From: B8-G4 sp033720735
Lineage (GTDB): Bacteria > Bacteroidota > Bacteroidia > Chitinophagales > Saprospiraceae
Length of the DNA stretch: 8,434 nt
Assembly (NCBI GenBank): GCA_033720735.1
Contig: JAWWBX010000192.1
Coordinates: 1 to 8,434, forward strand
Direction of reading: 5' to 3'
Below are positions 1-6,945 of the stretch, piece after piece (position 1 is the stretch's first letter; each line of letters begins with the position of its first letter). The notes below the pieces were generated by a model. It worked only from the letters and a program-made list of their open reading frames with translations. It had not been told where the DNA came from and did not search any database. The translations under genes were made by a program, and so were the position numbers.

Positions 1-1024
1 CAGTATTGGCCCGGATCTCGGCCAACCGTTCCGGCCACCCCTGCGCGGCCAGGAACGCACCAAGGACCTCAGGCACCTCCCCACTCAGATCATCCTCCTC
101 ATCCCATAATCGTGGAACCAGTTTTACCAGCCGCCGGACCGCCCGGTATACCTCCGGATGATGTGTAAGCACCGGTTCTCCCTGCTTGACTTGACCAATA
201 GCCCGGCCCGTACCAAAGGGCACCCGGTCCGATACACGTGGTGAAGGATACACGGCACAATACGCACAGTCGGCAAACTGTCCGCGCTCGATCACCTTGT
301 GGAGAAAATAAAAATCCTCACCGGCCTGTCTGGTGTTCATGCCCCCTACTGCTACATAGGTGCCAGCGCGCACGGCCATGCTGGAGCCCACCGTCTGATA
401 CGCAAACGGCAACCCCGCCCAACGCTGCCAGGAGATCATGCAACGCAGATGCAGTTCATAATCGACAATGGCATCTCGTTGCCAGAAATCCAGTCCATCC
501 AGTGAGTGCTCAAAGTGAATGGCACATCCTTCGATATCGGTCCGCGCTGAAAAGAAGCCGTGGAGCCCGGTGAGGTAGTCCTTACTGACTTGACAATCAG
601 CATCGAGACAGACAAGCGGCAGATCCGATCGTGACACACCAAAGGCACGGCGGGCAGCCTCGTCCATACCGATTTTCCTGGCCAATCCCACTCCAGCCTT
701 GCGGGGAGGCAGGTCTGGCACGAACAGCAGAAAGCACTGCAGACCGGAATGCGGGTTTGCCTTCACCCACTGGTTCAGTCTCGTAACACATTGTGCGTTT
801 ACTGTTTTAACCCTGGCCGTAGCCGCGGCACCATGGTTGATCACCACAATGATCTCAACCGGTCTCTGTGGCATATCGCAAGCCTTCAGAGCCGTCAGCG
901 TGTTGACCAGATCAGGCTCATCGCACGCCGGGATCACGATCGCCAGCGCGATGTCCCGCGTGGGCGGCTGGTCGATCAATGGTCCAGAAAATGTCAGCCG
1001 CTGGAAATAATTTGTCTCCTTCAC
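1..1024 (-). CDS. Family 2 glycosyltransferase, partial (C-terminus beyond left edge)
   Basis: Reading the minus strand from a GTG at 1024 gives 341 codons without a stop to the window edge, so the C-terminus is missing. The N-terminal part has a GT-A nucleotide-sugar fold signature: AIVIPACDEPDLV, then PVEIIVVIN, then a DXD-type LDADC (D141-A-D143) expected to bind the metal and sugar nucleotide. An acidic GEDFYF motif (E236, D237) follows, where the GT2 catalytic-base region is expected. No transmembrane segment is visible in the part present, so a cytoplasmic or membrane-peripheral enzyme is likely. The donor and acceptor cannot be told. An in-frame TAG at 1034-1036 lies four codons upstream, and GTG is the only good in-frame start before the conserved-looking NYFQRLTF segment; CTG or TTG further in are less likely. 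It is divergent from the WbqC gene, 11 bp away. Surface glycan or glycolipid synthesis is an inference from family and neighbour. Confidence 0.85.
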   Translation of the reverse strand, partial: MKETNYFQRLTFSGPLIDQPPTRDIALAIVIPACDEPDLVNTLTALKACDMPQRPVEIIVVINHGAAATARVKTVNAQCVTRLNQWVKANPHSGLQCFLLFVPDLPPRKAGVGLARKIGMDEAARRAFGVSRSDLPLVCLDADCQVSKDYLTGLHGFFSARTDIEGCAIHFEHSLDGLDFWQRDAIVDYELHLRCMISWQRWAGLPFAYQTVGSSMAVRAGTYVAVGGMNTRQAGEDFYFLHKVIERGQFADCAYCAVYPSPRVSDRVPFGTGRAIGQVKQGEPVLTHHPEVYRAVRRLVKLVPRLWDEEDDLSGEVPEVLGAFLAAQGWPERLAEIRANT

Positions 1025-1035
1025 AAGGTCCGGCT

Positions 1036-1698
1036 ATGTTTGAACGCATGCAGCCTCCTGAGCAAAGTACGACATGTCTGATCGAGTTGCAGTTTTTGCC
1101 TAACGTGCAGTTTCTGTCCAAATTCTTGCTTTACGATCAGGTGGTCATTGAGGCGCACGAGCATTATCAAAAGCGGAGTTACCGCAACCGGTGCCGGATC
1201 CTGGGAGCCAATGGCGTGATGACGCTTTCGGTGCCGCTAGAGAAAGGCAAGCATCAGCAACAACCGATCCGGCAAGTCCGGATCAGTTATGACCAGCCAT
1301 GGCACATGCGGATGTGGCAGACGATCCGGAGTGCATACGGGAGCGCGCCGTATTTCGCGCATTACGGTCCGCCCTTGGAAAACATCCTGATGGCACAGCA
1401 CACATACCTGTTTGAATTGAACCTTGCGTGTCTGGATTTCCTGCTTGATGCCCTGGATCTGCCGGGATACACCCTTTCGCAGACATATGCGCCTGACCAC
1501 CCTTATGACCTGCGTGAAAAGATGCATCCGGTATTGCCTGCTGCAGATCAGGACTTTCGACCCCCCGAATATGTCCAGGTGTTTGCCGATCGCCAGGATT
1601 TCGAGCCCAATCTTTCAGGCATCGATCTCTTGATGTGTTGCGGACCCGGCAGTCGTCCGCTGCTTGAAACAGCGGTCAGACGCCCGGACCAGGTGTGA
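1036..1698 (+). CDS. WbqC family protein
   Basis: A 220-aa protein matching the WbqC family in its usual length and layout. The N-terminus has the typical IELQFLPNVQFLSKFLLYDQV segment, followed by the H-YQKRSYRNRCRI region, a central SYDQPWHMRMWQTIRSAYG segment and a C-terminal PEYVQVF-DFEPNLSGIDLL block. WbqC proteins are annotated from O-antigen clusters as putative glycine or aminoacyl transferases; the reaction is not well established and no catalytic residue can be named from sequence. No signal peptide or membrane segment is seen, so it is probably cytoplasmic. The ATG at 1036 is chosen because a weak AAGG (1025-1028) lies 7 nt upstream. ATG 1048 is an alternative, and the longer reading from 979 would overlap the divergent glycosyltransferase. 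The divergent neighbour supports a role in surface polysaccharide, but this is inferred. Confidence 0.85.
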   Translation: MFERMQPPEQSTTCLIELQFLPNVQFLSKFLLYDQVVIEAHEHYQKRSYRNRCRILGANGVMTLSVPLEKGKHQQQPIRQVRISYDQPWHMRMWQTIRSAYGSAPYFAHYGPPLENILMAQHTYLFELNLACLDFLLDALDLPGYTLSQTYAPDHPYDLREKMHPVLPAADQDFRPPEYVQVFADRQDFEPNLSGIDLLMCCGPGSRPLLETAVRRPDQV

Positions 1699-1778
1699 TC
1701 TGTGCGGGTTAATCGTCAAGGGTGAGCTGGTAATCGACCATTGGCGTGATTCCACTTCTGAAATGACCGGGCAAAGCC

Positions 1779-1786
1779 TATTTTTG
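1779..1786 (+). promoter_or_regulatory. Possible Bacteroidota -7 promoter element upstream of the M1 gene
   Basis: TATTTTTG fits the TAnnTTTG -7 consensus of the Bacteroidota primary sigma factor. It lies in the 97-bp gap between the WbqC and M1 genes. The -33 region is poor: only TTCTG at 1756-1760 is at a suitable distance. Transcription would start just before the ATG at 1796, giving almost no leader. The gap holds no other clear signal and no convincing terminator for the WbqC gene, so readthrough from WbqC is also possible. Confidence 0.25.
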
Positions 1787-1795
1787 CGGGCGCAT

Positions 1796-3646
1796 ATGCG
1801 AAAATTGCAATTCGTCGTCTGGTCATGGGCATTTCTGGCGGTGGGATGTTCTCCTGACGCCGGACGGCTGCAGACCAATCAGCACGACATCATGGATGTC
1901 CATAGTTTTGCCCGGCCGGATGCAGCGCGCACGATCCACCTGTCCCTTGATCTGGCACTGGATTTCGATCAGCGTGTTATCAATGGTGTTGCCCGGCACA
2001 CCATCTCCACCAATAGTGCTGACTCGTTCAGAGTGGATACGCGTGATTTAGAGATCAACAAGGTGACGATCGACGGCGGGCAGGAGGTTGCTTTCTCCCT
2101 GCATGACGAACAACCACATCTTGGCCGGGGACTTGCCATACCCATCGAGCGCACTACGCGGGTGGTCACGATCCACTACCGCACCTCTCCGGATGCCGCC
2201 GCATTGGGCTGGCTTGATCCCATCCAAACTGCGGACGAATCGATGCCGTTTGTCTTTACCCAGGGTCAGGCTGTGCTTACGCGCACCTGGATCCCGCTAC
2301 AGGACAGTCCTGGCATCCGTTTCACCTACGAGGCAACGGTGCGGGTGCCACCGGGCATGCTGGCCGTGATGAGCGCCGAGAATCCGCAGGAGAAATCATC
2401 CGATGGCGTCTACACCTTCACCATGGATCAGCCGATCCCGGGCTATCTGATCGCCCTGGCCGCAGGCGATATTTCGTTCGGAGCAATTGGTCCACGGACC
2501 GGAGTCTACGCCGAACCCTCGGTGCTCGCCGCCGCGGTGTATGAATTTGGCGAGATGGAGCAAATGCTTGAGATCGCCGAAGATCTGTACGGGCCGTATC
2601 TATGGGATCGCTACGATGTGATCGTCCTGCCGCCGAGTTTCCCATTTGGCGGCATGGAGAACCCCCGGCTGACGTTTGCCACGCCAACGATCCTGGCGGG
2701 TGACCGCTCGCTGGTGGCGCTGATCGCCCATGAGCTGGCCCATTCGTGGTCCGGCAATCTGGTCACCAATGCGACCTGGAATGACTTCTGGCTGAATGAA
2801 GGATTCACCGTTTACTTTGAGCGGCGCATCATGGAAGCCTTGAAAGGCGATGAGTATACACGCATGCTGACGCTACTCGGCAAGCAAGACCTCGAACACG
2901 AAGTGCAGGATCTCGGGATCGACCACAAGGACACGCATTTACACCTCGACCTGGCGGGCCGGGACCCGGACGACGGCATGACGCATATCGCCTATGAAAA
3001 GGGGGCGTTCTTTCTGATGCTTCTTGAGGAGAAAGCAGGGCGCGAAGTCTTCGACGACTTTCTTCGGAAGTACTTCGCAACGCACCAGTTTGAGAGCATG
3101 ACCACCGAGGTATTTGTACAATACCTCCGTGCGCATTTGCTCCAACCACACCAGATCGATGTGGATATCGATGCCTGGATCTACGGACCAGGCCTCCCGA
3201 ACGATATGCCGGAGATCGCATCCGACCGGTTTGAGCGGGTTGATGCTGTCGTGGCATCTTTCGTCGCCGGTCAGCCGGTTGATACCGGTCAAATCAGGGA
3301 GTGGACGACCCACGAGTGGCTGCATTTCATTCGACATTTGCCGAATGAGGTCGGGCCGGAGCGGCTGCGCGCTCTTGATGCACAATTCGCATTTGCCAGA
3401 TCCGGCAATGCGGAAATCGCAGCAGCGTGGTACGAGGTATCCATTCGCCGCGGCTACGCCGATGAAATAATGGACGAGATCGCAGCGTTCTTGACCCGTG
3501 TGGGTCGCAGGAAATTCCTGATGCCCATCTACCGGGCCATGAAAGAGTCCGACCTGCTGGACACCGCCCGCGAGATTTACCGCAATGCCCGCCCCAACTA
3601 CCACGCAGTATCGACACAATCCATTGATGCCTTACTTGAATTGTAA
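1796..3646 (+). CDS. M1 metallopeptidase lipoprotein, leukotriene A4 hydrolase/aminopeptidase B-like
   Basis: A 616-aa zinc aminopeptidase predicted to remove N-terminal amino acids from peptides in the cell envelope. Residues 1-18 form a lipoprotein signal (MRKLQF...FLAVGC) with the lipid-bearing Cys at 18; Ala at -3 makes the lipobox slightly atypical. Three regions follow: a beta-rich N-terminal domain (about 25-225), the thermolysin-like catalytic domain (about 226-485) and a helical C-terminal domain (about 490-616). The exopeptidase motif GGMEN is at 285-289. The zinc site is HELAH at 312-316 plus E335, 18 residues further on. Y400 in IAYEKG matches the catalytic Tyr383 of human LTA4H. 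R571 and K573 in GRRKF match its Arg563 and Lys565, which hold the substrate carboxylate. Length and spacing fit LTA4H (about 611 aa). The human Tyr378 position is Met here. The frame is open back to an ATG at 1664, but only the 1796 start gives a signal peptide and avoids overlap with WbqC. It is followed after 29 bp by an S46 peptidase, probably in one operon. Epoxide hydrolase activity is not implied. Confidence 0.93.
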   Translation: MRKLQFVVWSWAFLAVGCSPDAGRLQTNQHDIMDVHSFARPDAARTIHLSLDLALDFDQRVINGVARHTISTNSADSFRVDTRDLEINKVTIDGGQEVAFSLHDEQPHLGRGLAIPIERTTRVVTIHYRTSPDAAALGWLDPIQTADESMPFVFTQGQAVLTRTWIPLQDSPGIRFTYEATVRVPPGMLAVMSAENPQEKSSDGVYTFTMDQPIPGYLIALAAGDISFGAIGPRTGVYAEPSVLAAAVYEFGEMEQMLEIAEDLYGPYLWDRYDVIVLPPSFPFGGMENPRLTFATPTILAGDRSLVALIAHELAHSWSGNLVTNATWNDFWLNEGFTVYFERRIMEALKGDEYTRMLTLLGKQDLEHEVQDLGIDHKDTHLHLDLAGRDPDDGMTHIAYEKGAFFLMLLEEKAGREVFDDFLRKYFATHQFESMTTEVFVQYLRAHLLQPHQIDVDIDAWIYGPGLPNDMPEIASDRFERVDAVVASFVAGQPVDTGQIREWTTHEWLHFIRHLPNEVGPERLRALDAQFAFARSGNAEIAAAWYEVSIRRGYADEIMDEIAAFLTRVGRRKFLMPIYRAMKESDLLDTAREIYRNARPNYHAVSTQSIDALLEL

Positions 3647-3675
3647 GAAGATAACTTATTGATCTTAAATCATTC

Positions 3676-5724
3676 ATGATGAAAAAACTATTCTTTGCCC
3701 TGTGTGCGCTGATGACGCTTCAGGTCGCCACGGCCCAGGACCCCAGCCCGTTCGATTTCGGGAAGATGTGGACCTTTGAAAATCCACCGATCGAGTGGTT
3801 TGCCGACGAATACGACTTCGCCGCCGATGAGGCCTGGTTTGAGCATGTCCGCAAATCATCGCTGCGGTTCGCCACCTGGTGCTCCGCTTCGTTCGTCTCT
3901 CCCAACGGCCTGATCATGACCAATCATCACTGTTCGCGCAGTGTGATCGAACCGTTGCAAAAGGAGGGTGAGCACTTTGATACCCAGGGATTCGTTGCCA
4001 AGTCACTGGAAGATGAGCGTAGGGCCGACGGGTTGTTCGTCGAGCAACTCCTCATGATCGCGGACATCACCGACGAGGTGAAGGCGTACACGGAAATGGC
4101 AGAGAATGACGCGGATCGGCTCAACAAGGTACAACAGGCGTTCACCGAGATCCAGGCCAAGTATGGCGAGATGCCGGAATGGGCGGGTCTGCGCCTGCAG
4201 ACGGTCACCTACTACTCCGGTGGCAAGTATTCGCTGTACGGCTACAAGCGTTATGATGATATCCGCCTGGTCTTTATACCGGAACTGGACCTCGGTTTCT
4301 ACGGCGGCGACCCGGATAACTTTACCTACCCGCGCTACAACCTCGATGCGACGTTCTGGCGCGCTTATGACGAAAACGGGCAACCGGCGAATACCAGCGC
4401 ACACTATTTCAAATTCAATCCGGACGGGATCCACGATGGCACGCCTGTCTTCGTGATCGGCAACCCGGGCAGCACCGAGCGCTATCGCACCGTGTCGCAG
4501 CTCGAGTATGACCGCGATTACCGCTACCCCGTCCAGGTGCAGTTCATGAAGAATCGCCTGGCCCTGATGGAGAAGCAGTATGAGGCCAATCCCAGCGACC
4601 AACTGATGAATACTATGTTCAGCTTCTCTAACTCCATCAAAGCGGTCGACGGGATCGTGGGCGGCCTGAAGGACGGAGAGTTGTTCGAGCGCAAGGTCAA
4701 AATGGAGCAAACCATCCGTGCCAAAGCGAGTACCCAGGAGTATTGGGACAAGCTCACCGACGCCTACAACATGCTCGGACCCAACCTCCCGGAACTGCAA
4801 TTACTGAGCAACAACCCGCAGTTTACCGGGAATACAATTGCGCTGTTACATGCGGTACATCAATACGAGCAGGTTGCCGAGGAGGACCTCGACAGCGACC
4901 AGTTGGCACAGCTCAAGGACGCGATCATTTCGTACGCCTCGCAGTTGAGCACCCCCGAGGAGATGGAACTGCTGGCCGTGGTGTTGAGTGAGTTGAAGCA
5001 ATTTGCCGATCCGGGAGACGCCTATATCGACGAGATCCTGGAGGGACGCAGCCCGGAAGTGGCTGCGCGTGAGATCCTCGAAGAGACCGTCTTCACGGAT
5101 GAGAAAAAACTGAACAAGCTGTTTGACAAGCCGAAGAAGGTGATCAAGCACAAGGACGAGATCTTTGAGATGGCCGATGAGCTGATGCCGCGGTACTATG
5201 GTGCCGTCACATTGTTCCAGTCATCTTCGGCCGAACGGCGTGCTCTGGAGGAAAAAGTCGCGAATGAGGTGTTCAATGTCCTTGGTGACAATCTGCCGCC
5301 GGATGCCACCTTCACCCTGCGCATTTCGGACGGTCGCGTCAAGGGCTATCCGTACAACGGCACCGTGGCACCATACAAGACCACCTACTTCGGGATGTAC
5401 GACCGGCATTACAGCAACAACAAGGAATTTCCCTGGTCGCTCCCGGAGAAATGGGCCAACCCGCCCATGGAGTTGCTGAAGTCGCCGATCAACTTCGTGT
5501 CGACCAACGACATCATCGGTGGGAACTCCGGTAGTGCGGTCATCAACCAGGACGGCGAAGCCGTCGGGCTGATCTTCGATGGCAATATCGAGTCACTCCC
5601 CGGCAACTTCATTTACGATACGGAAGTGAACCGATCGGTGTCTGTACACGCTGGTGGGATCACCGCTGCGCTGCGTTACATCTACAAAGCGGATCGCGTA
5701 CTGGCCGAGCTGCTCGGTGAATAG
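3676..5724 (+). CDS. S46 family dipeptidyl-peptidase, DPP7-like
   Basis: A 682-aa serine exopeptidase of family S46 (DPP7/DPP11), which cuts dipeptides from the N-terminus of oligopeptides in the periplasm. A Sec signal peptide (MMKKLFFALCALMTLQVATA) is followed by Gln21, as is common for exported Bacteroidota proteins that become pyroglutamyl. The chymotrypsin-fold triad is assigned by motif and spacing: H85 in TNHHC, D224 shortly after GGDPDNFTYPRY, and S618 in GGNSGS. The distance of 139 residues from His to Asp fits known S46 enzymes. G636 in LIFDGN sits 18 residues after the serine, where DPP11 has the Arg that selects acidic P1 residues; Gly suggests a DPP7-like preference for hydrophobic P1. 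The FDGNIESLPG and SVHAGGI wording near the end suggests a clade distinct from the Porphyromonas enzymes. No T9SS C-terminal domain is seen. The ATG at 3679 is an alternative start. It is probably co-transcribed with the M1 gene and ends before a strong terminator. Confidence 0.95.
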   Translation: MMKKLFFALCALMTLQVATAQDPSPFDFGKMWTFENPPIEWFADEYDFAADEAWFEHVRKSSLRFATWCSASFVSPNGLIMTNHHCSRSVIEPLQKEGEHFDTQGFVAKSLEDERRADGLFVEQLLMIADITDEVKAYTEMAENDADRLNKVQQAFTEIQAKYGEMPEWAGLRLQTVTYYSGGKYSLYGYKRYDDIRLVFIPELDLGFYGGDPDNFTYPRYNLDATFWRAYDENGQPANTSAHYFKFNPDGIHDGTPVFVIGNPGSTERYRTVSQLEYDRDYRYPVQVQFMKNRLALMEKQYEANPSDQLMNTMFSFSNSIKAVDGIVGGLKDGELFERKVKMEQTIRAKASTQEYWDKLTDAYNMLGPNLPELQLLSNNPQFTGNTIALLHAVHQYEQVAEEDLDSDQLAQLKDAIISYASQLSTPEEMELLAVVLSELKQFADPGDAYIDEILEGRSPEVAAREILEETVFTDEKKLNKLFDKPKKVIKHKDEIFEMADELMPRYYGAVTLFQSSSAERRALEEKVANEVFNVLGDNLPPDATFTLRISDGRVKGYPYNGTVAPYKTTYFGMYDRHYSNNKEFPWSLPEKWANPPMELLKSPINFVSTNDIIGGNSGSAVINQDGEAVGLIFDGNIESLPGNFIYDTEVNRSVSVHAGGITAALRYIYKADRVLAELLGE

Positions 5725-5752
5725 CAGCTGAAGATTTAATACAGATGAAACT

Positions 5753-5786
5753 AAAAAGACCCTGTGCATTGGCATGGGGTCTTTTT
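5753..5786. terminator. Bidirectional intrinsic terminator between convergent genes
   Basis: The arms AAAAAGACCC (5753-5762) and GGGTCTTTTT (5777-5786) pair perfectly over 10 bp. The stem can extend by five more pairs (two of them G-T) to a four-base ATTG loop at 5768-5771. The U-tract is present on either strand, so it can end both the S46 unit (stop at 5724) and the minus-strand lipoprotein unit (stop at 5822-5824). The rest of the 97-bp gap holds only a minor 5-bp hairpin at 5800-5814. Confidence 0.88.
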
Positions 5787-5821
5787 ACGACAGGTGTTCG
5801 AGCGATGTTCGCTCTCGTTGC

Positions 5822-6943
5822 CTACTCATCATACGTCACCCCAATGGTAAACCCGCCGGATTGCATGCGGATCGGCTCCCCGCCATCTTCAGCAAACAGT
5901 GTTGCATGCATCTGGCCGCGCAGCAGTTTGACCGGGAAGCCGTCCGGGGATATTCCGTAGTCACTCACCTCCTGCAATTCAAAGGCATGGGATTCCTGTT
6001 GCGGCCCCCAGGCGCTGCTGAAGATCTTACCCGAGGAATCTGTGTAGCGGACTTCCACCGTACTGAATTGCGCGAACGGAGGATCAGCAGTATCCACGGA
6101 AAAACCTGCAAGCACGCCTGCGCATAATTCCGGACGACCGTCTACCAACTGCATGGTCTGATGGATCACAGCGCTGCAGCCATTGGCGTCCTCGACCACG
6201 ACGGAGACGCCGGTGGGATGATTGGATGAAATGGGCATCAAAATGAAGGGCGTAGTGGACCCGTTCATCCAGCGATACGTAAATGGCGGCGTACCGATCA
6301 CATTGGTTTCAACCAGTGCATGATCGTTGACCATCCGTTCGACACTCAGCCAGGCAATGCAGGGAGTAGCAGGCCGCAAGTGAAAGCACATGGATGTCAC
6401 GCACTGGGCAGTCGCACCTGCGAAAGCATGTGCCGCATGATAGCAGATATCGACCACGGTATCCTTCTGCGACGTAAGCGAAATACTGGAACCTTCGGCC
6501 AGCACCTGTCCCGAGCTGTTGGTCCAGACTGTTGCAACGCCGCCTGGTGCTGCTTCGTTAGCGGCAATCAGCAATTCCAGTTGGGAATCCATTTCGGCAT
6601 CATAGTACGCCATGTCACCGGAGTCAAATGTCGCGTCCACCCCTCCCCCAGGCTGCCCGGACACTGCACTGTCCCAGAAGATAAATTCAATGGCAGGCCC
6701 GCACGTCGTACAGCTCGGCTGGATAAAGCGTGTCCGGTAACGCACCACACCATCATCGGTTGTCGTGTGCTCGGCTTCAAGCACGTAACCATCGACACCT
6801 GCCTGCATGGCTACCGATGTACCATCCAGGATGGCACTGCTCACAAAGACCGGATCCTCGGTAATCCCGGGCGGAATATCCTGCGGATCGCCGACACAAC
6901 CAGCCAGTATGAGAAACGGGATAAGAAATCTGATCGTTTTCAT
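5822..6943 (-). CDS. Lipoprotein with a PKD/SprB-like repeat, function unknown
   Basis: A 373-aa predicted lipoprotein. The signal MKTIRFLIPFLILAGC has a good lipobox (LAGC, lipid Cys16), followed by VGDPQDIPPG. The family is not recognised. Residues about 30-195 are beta-rich, with a CTTC pair (78-81) and further cysteines at 167, 181, 186 and 195 that could form disulfides. Residues about 197-266 resemble one PKD/SprB-type immunoglobulin-like repeat (GTPPFTYRWMNGST ... VVVEDANGCSAVI), common in Bacteroidota surface adhesins. The C-terminal region (about 275-373) is again beta-rich and ends without a sorting domain. The ATG lies 2 bp after the stop of the upstream hybrid membrane protein, so translational coupling is likely and it probably belongs to that regulatory cassette. 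It may be an envelope ligand or partner of the barrel protein (inference). An acidic surface-export signal after Cys16 is only weakly suggested, so inner or outer membrane placement is open. Confidence 0.85.
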   Translation of the reverse strand: MKTIRFLIPFLILAGCVGDPQDIPPGITEDPVFVSSAILDGTSVAMQAGVDGYVLEAEHTTTDDGVVRYRTRFIQPSCTTCGPAIEFIFWDSAVSGQPGGGVDATFDSGDMAYYDAEMDSQLELLIAANEAAPGGVATVWTNSSGQVLAEGSSISLTSQKDTVVDICYHAAHAFAGATAQCVTSMCFHLRPATPCIAWLSVERMVNDHALVETNVIGTPPFTYRWMNGSTTPFILMPISSNHPTGVSVVVEDANGCSAVIHQTMQLVDGRPELCAGVLAGFSVDTADPPFAQFSTVEVRYTDSSGKIFSSAWGPQQESHAFELQEVSDYGISPDGFPVKLLRGQMHATLFAEDGGEPIRMQSGGFTIGVTYDE

Positions 6944-6945
6944 AG

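Noticed and set aside
238..1010. Plus-strand open frames within 238-1010
   Set aside because: All lie opposite the glycosyltransferase, whose minus-strand frame is open throughout and carries family motifs.
979..1035. Longer WbqC start at 979
   Set aside because: It would overlap the first 46 bases of the divergent glycosyltransferase and adds residues before the conserved WbqC beginning.
918..1059. AGGAGG (minus strand, 1059-1054) followed 4 nt later by an ATG at 1049, opening a 43-residue frame
   Set aside because: The frame differs from the glycosyltransferase frame, stops at 918 and gives no plausible protein. The glycosyltransferase frame is intact through this region, so it is not a frameshifted N-terminus.
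1664..1795. Longer M1 start at 1664
   Set aside because: It overlaps the end of WbqC and puts 44 hydrophilic residues ahead of a clear lipoprotein signal peptide.
2939..3619. 226-aa open frame antisense to the M1 gene
   Set aside because: It lies wholly opposite a gene with an intact catalytic signature, and its translation has no recognisable domain; long antisense frames are expected at this GC content.
3648..3666. AAGAT/ATCTT inverted repeat between the M1 and S46 genes
   Set aside because: The 5-bp AT-rich stem has no T tract and is too weak to be a terminator; co-transcription is more likely.
4003..4800. 265-aa open frame antisense to the S46 gene
   Set aside because: It is the codon shadow of the S46 coding frame, with Ile/Val/Arg/Leu-rich composition and no domain or start signal.
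5800..5814. GAGCG/CGCTC small hairpin near the end of the lipoprotein gene
   Set aside because: The 5-bp stem has no T tract, and the adjacent 5753-5786 hairpin already explains termination.
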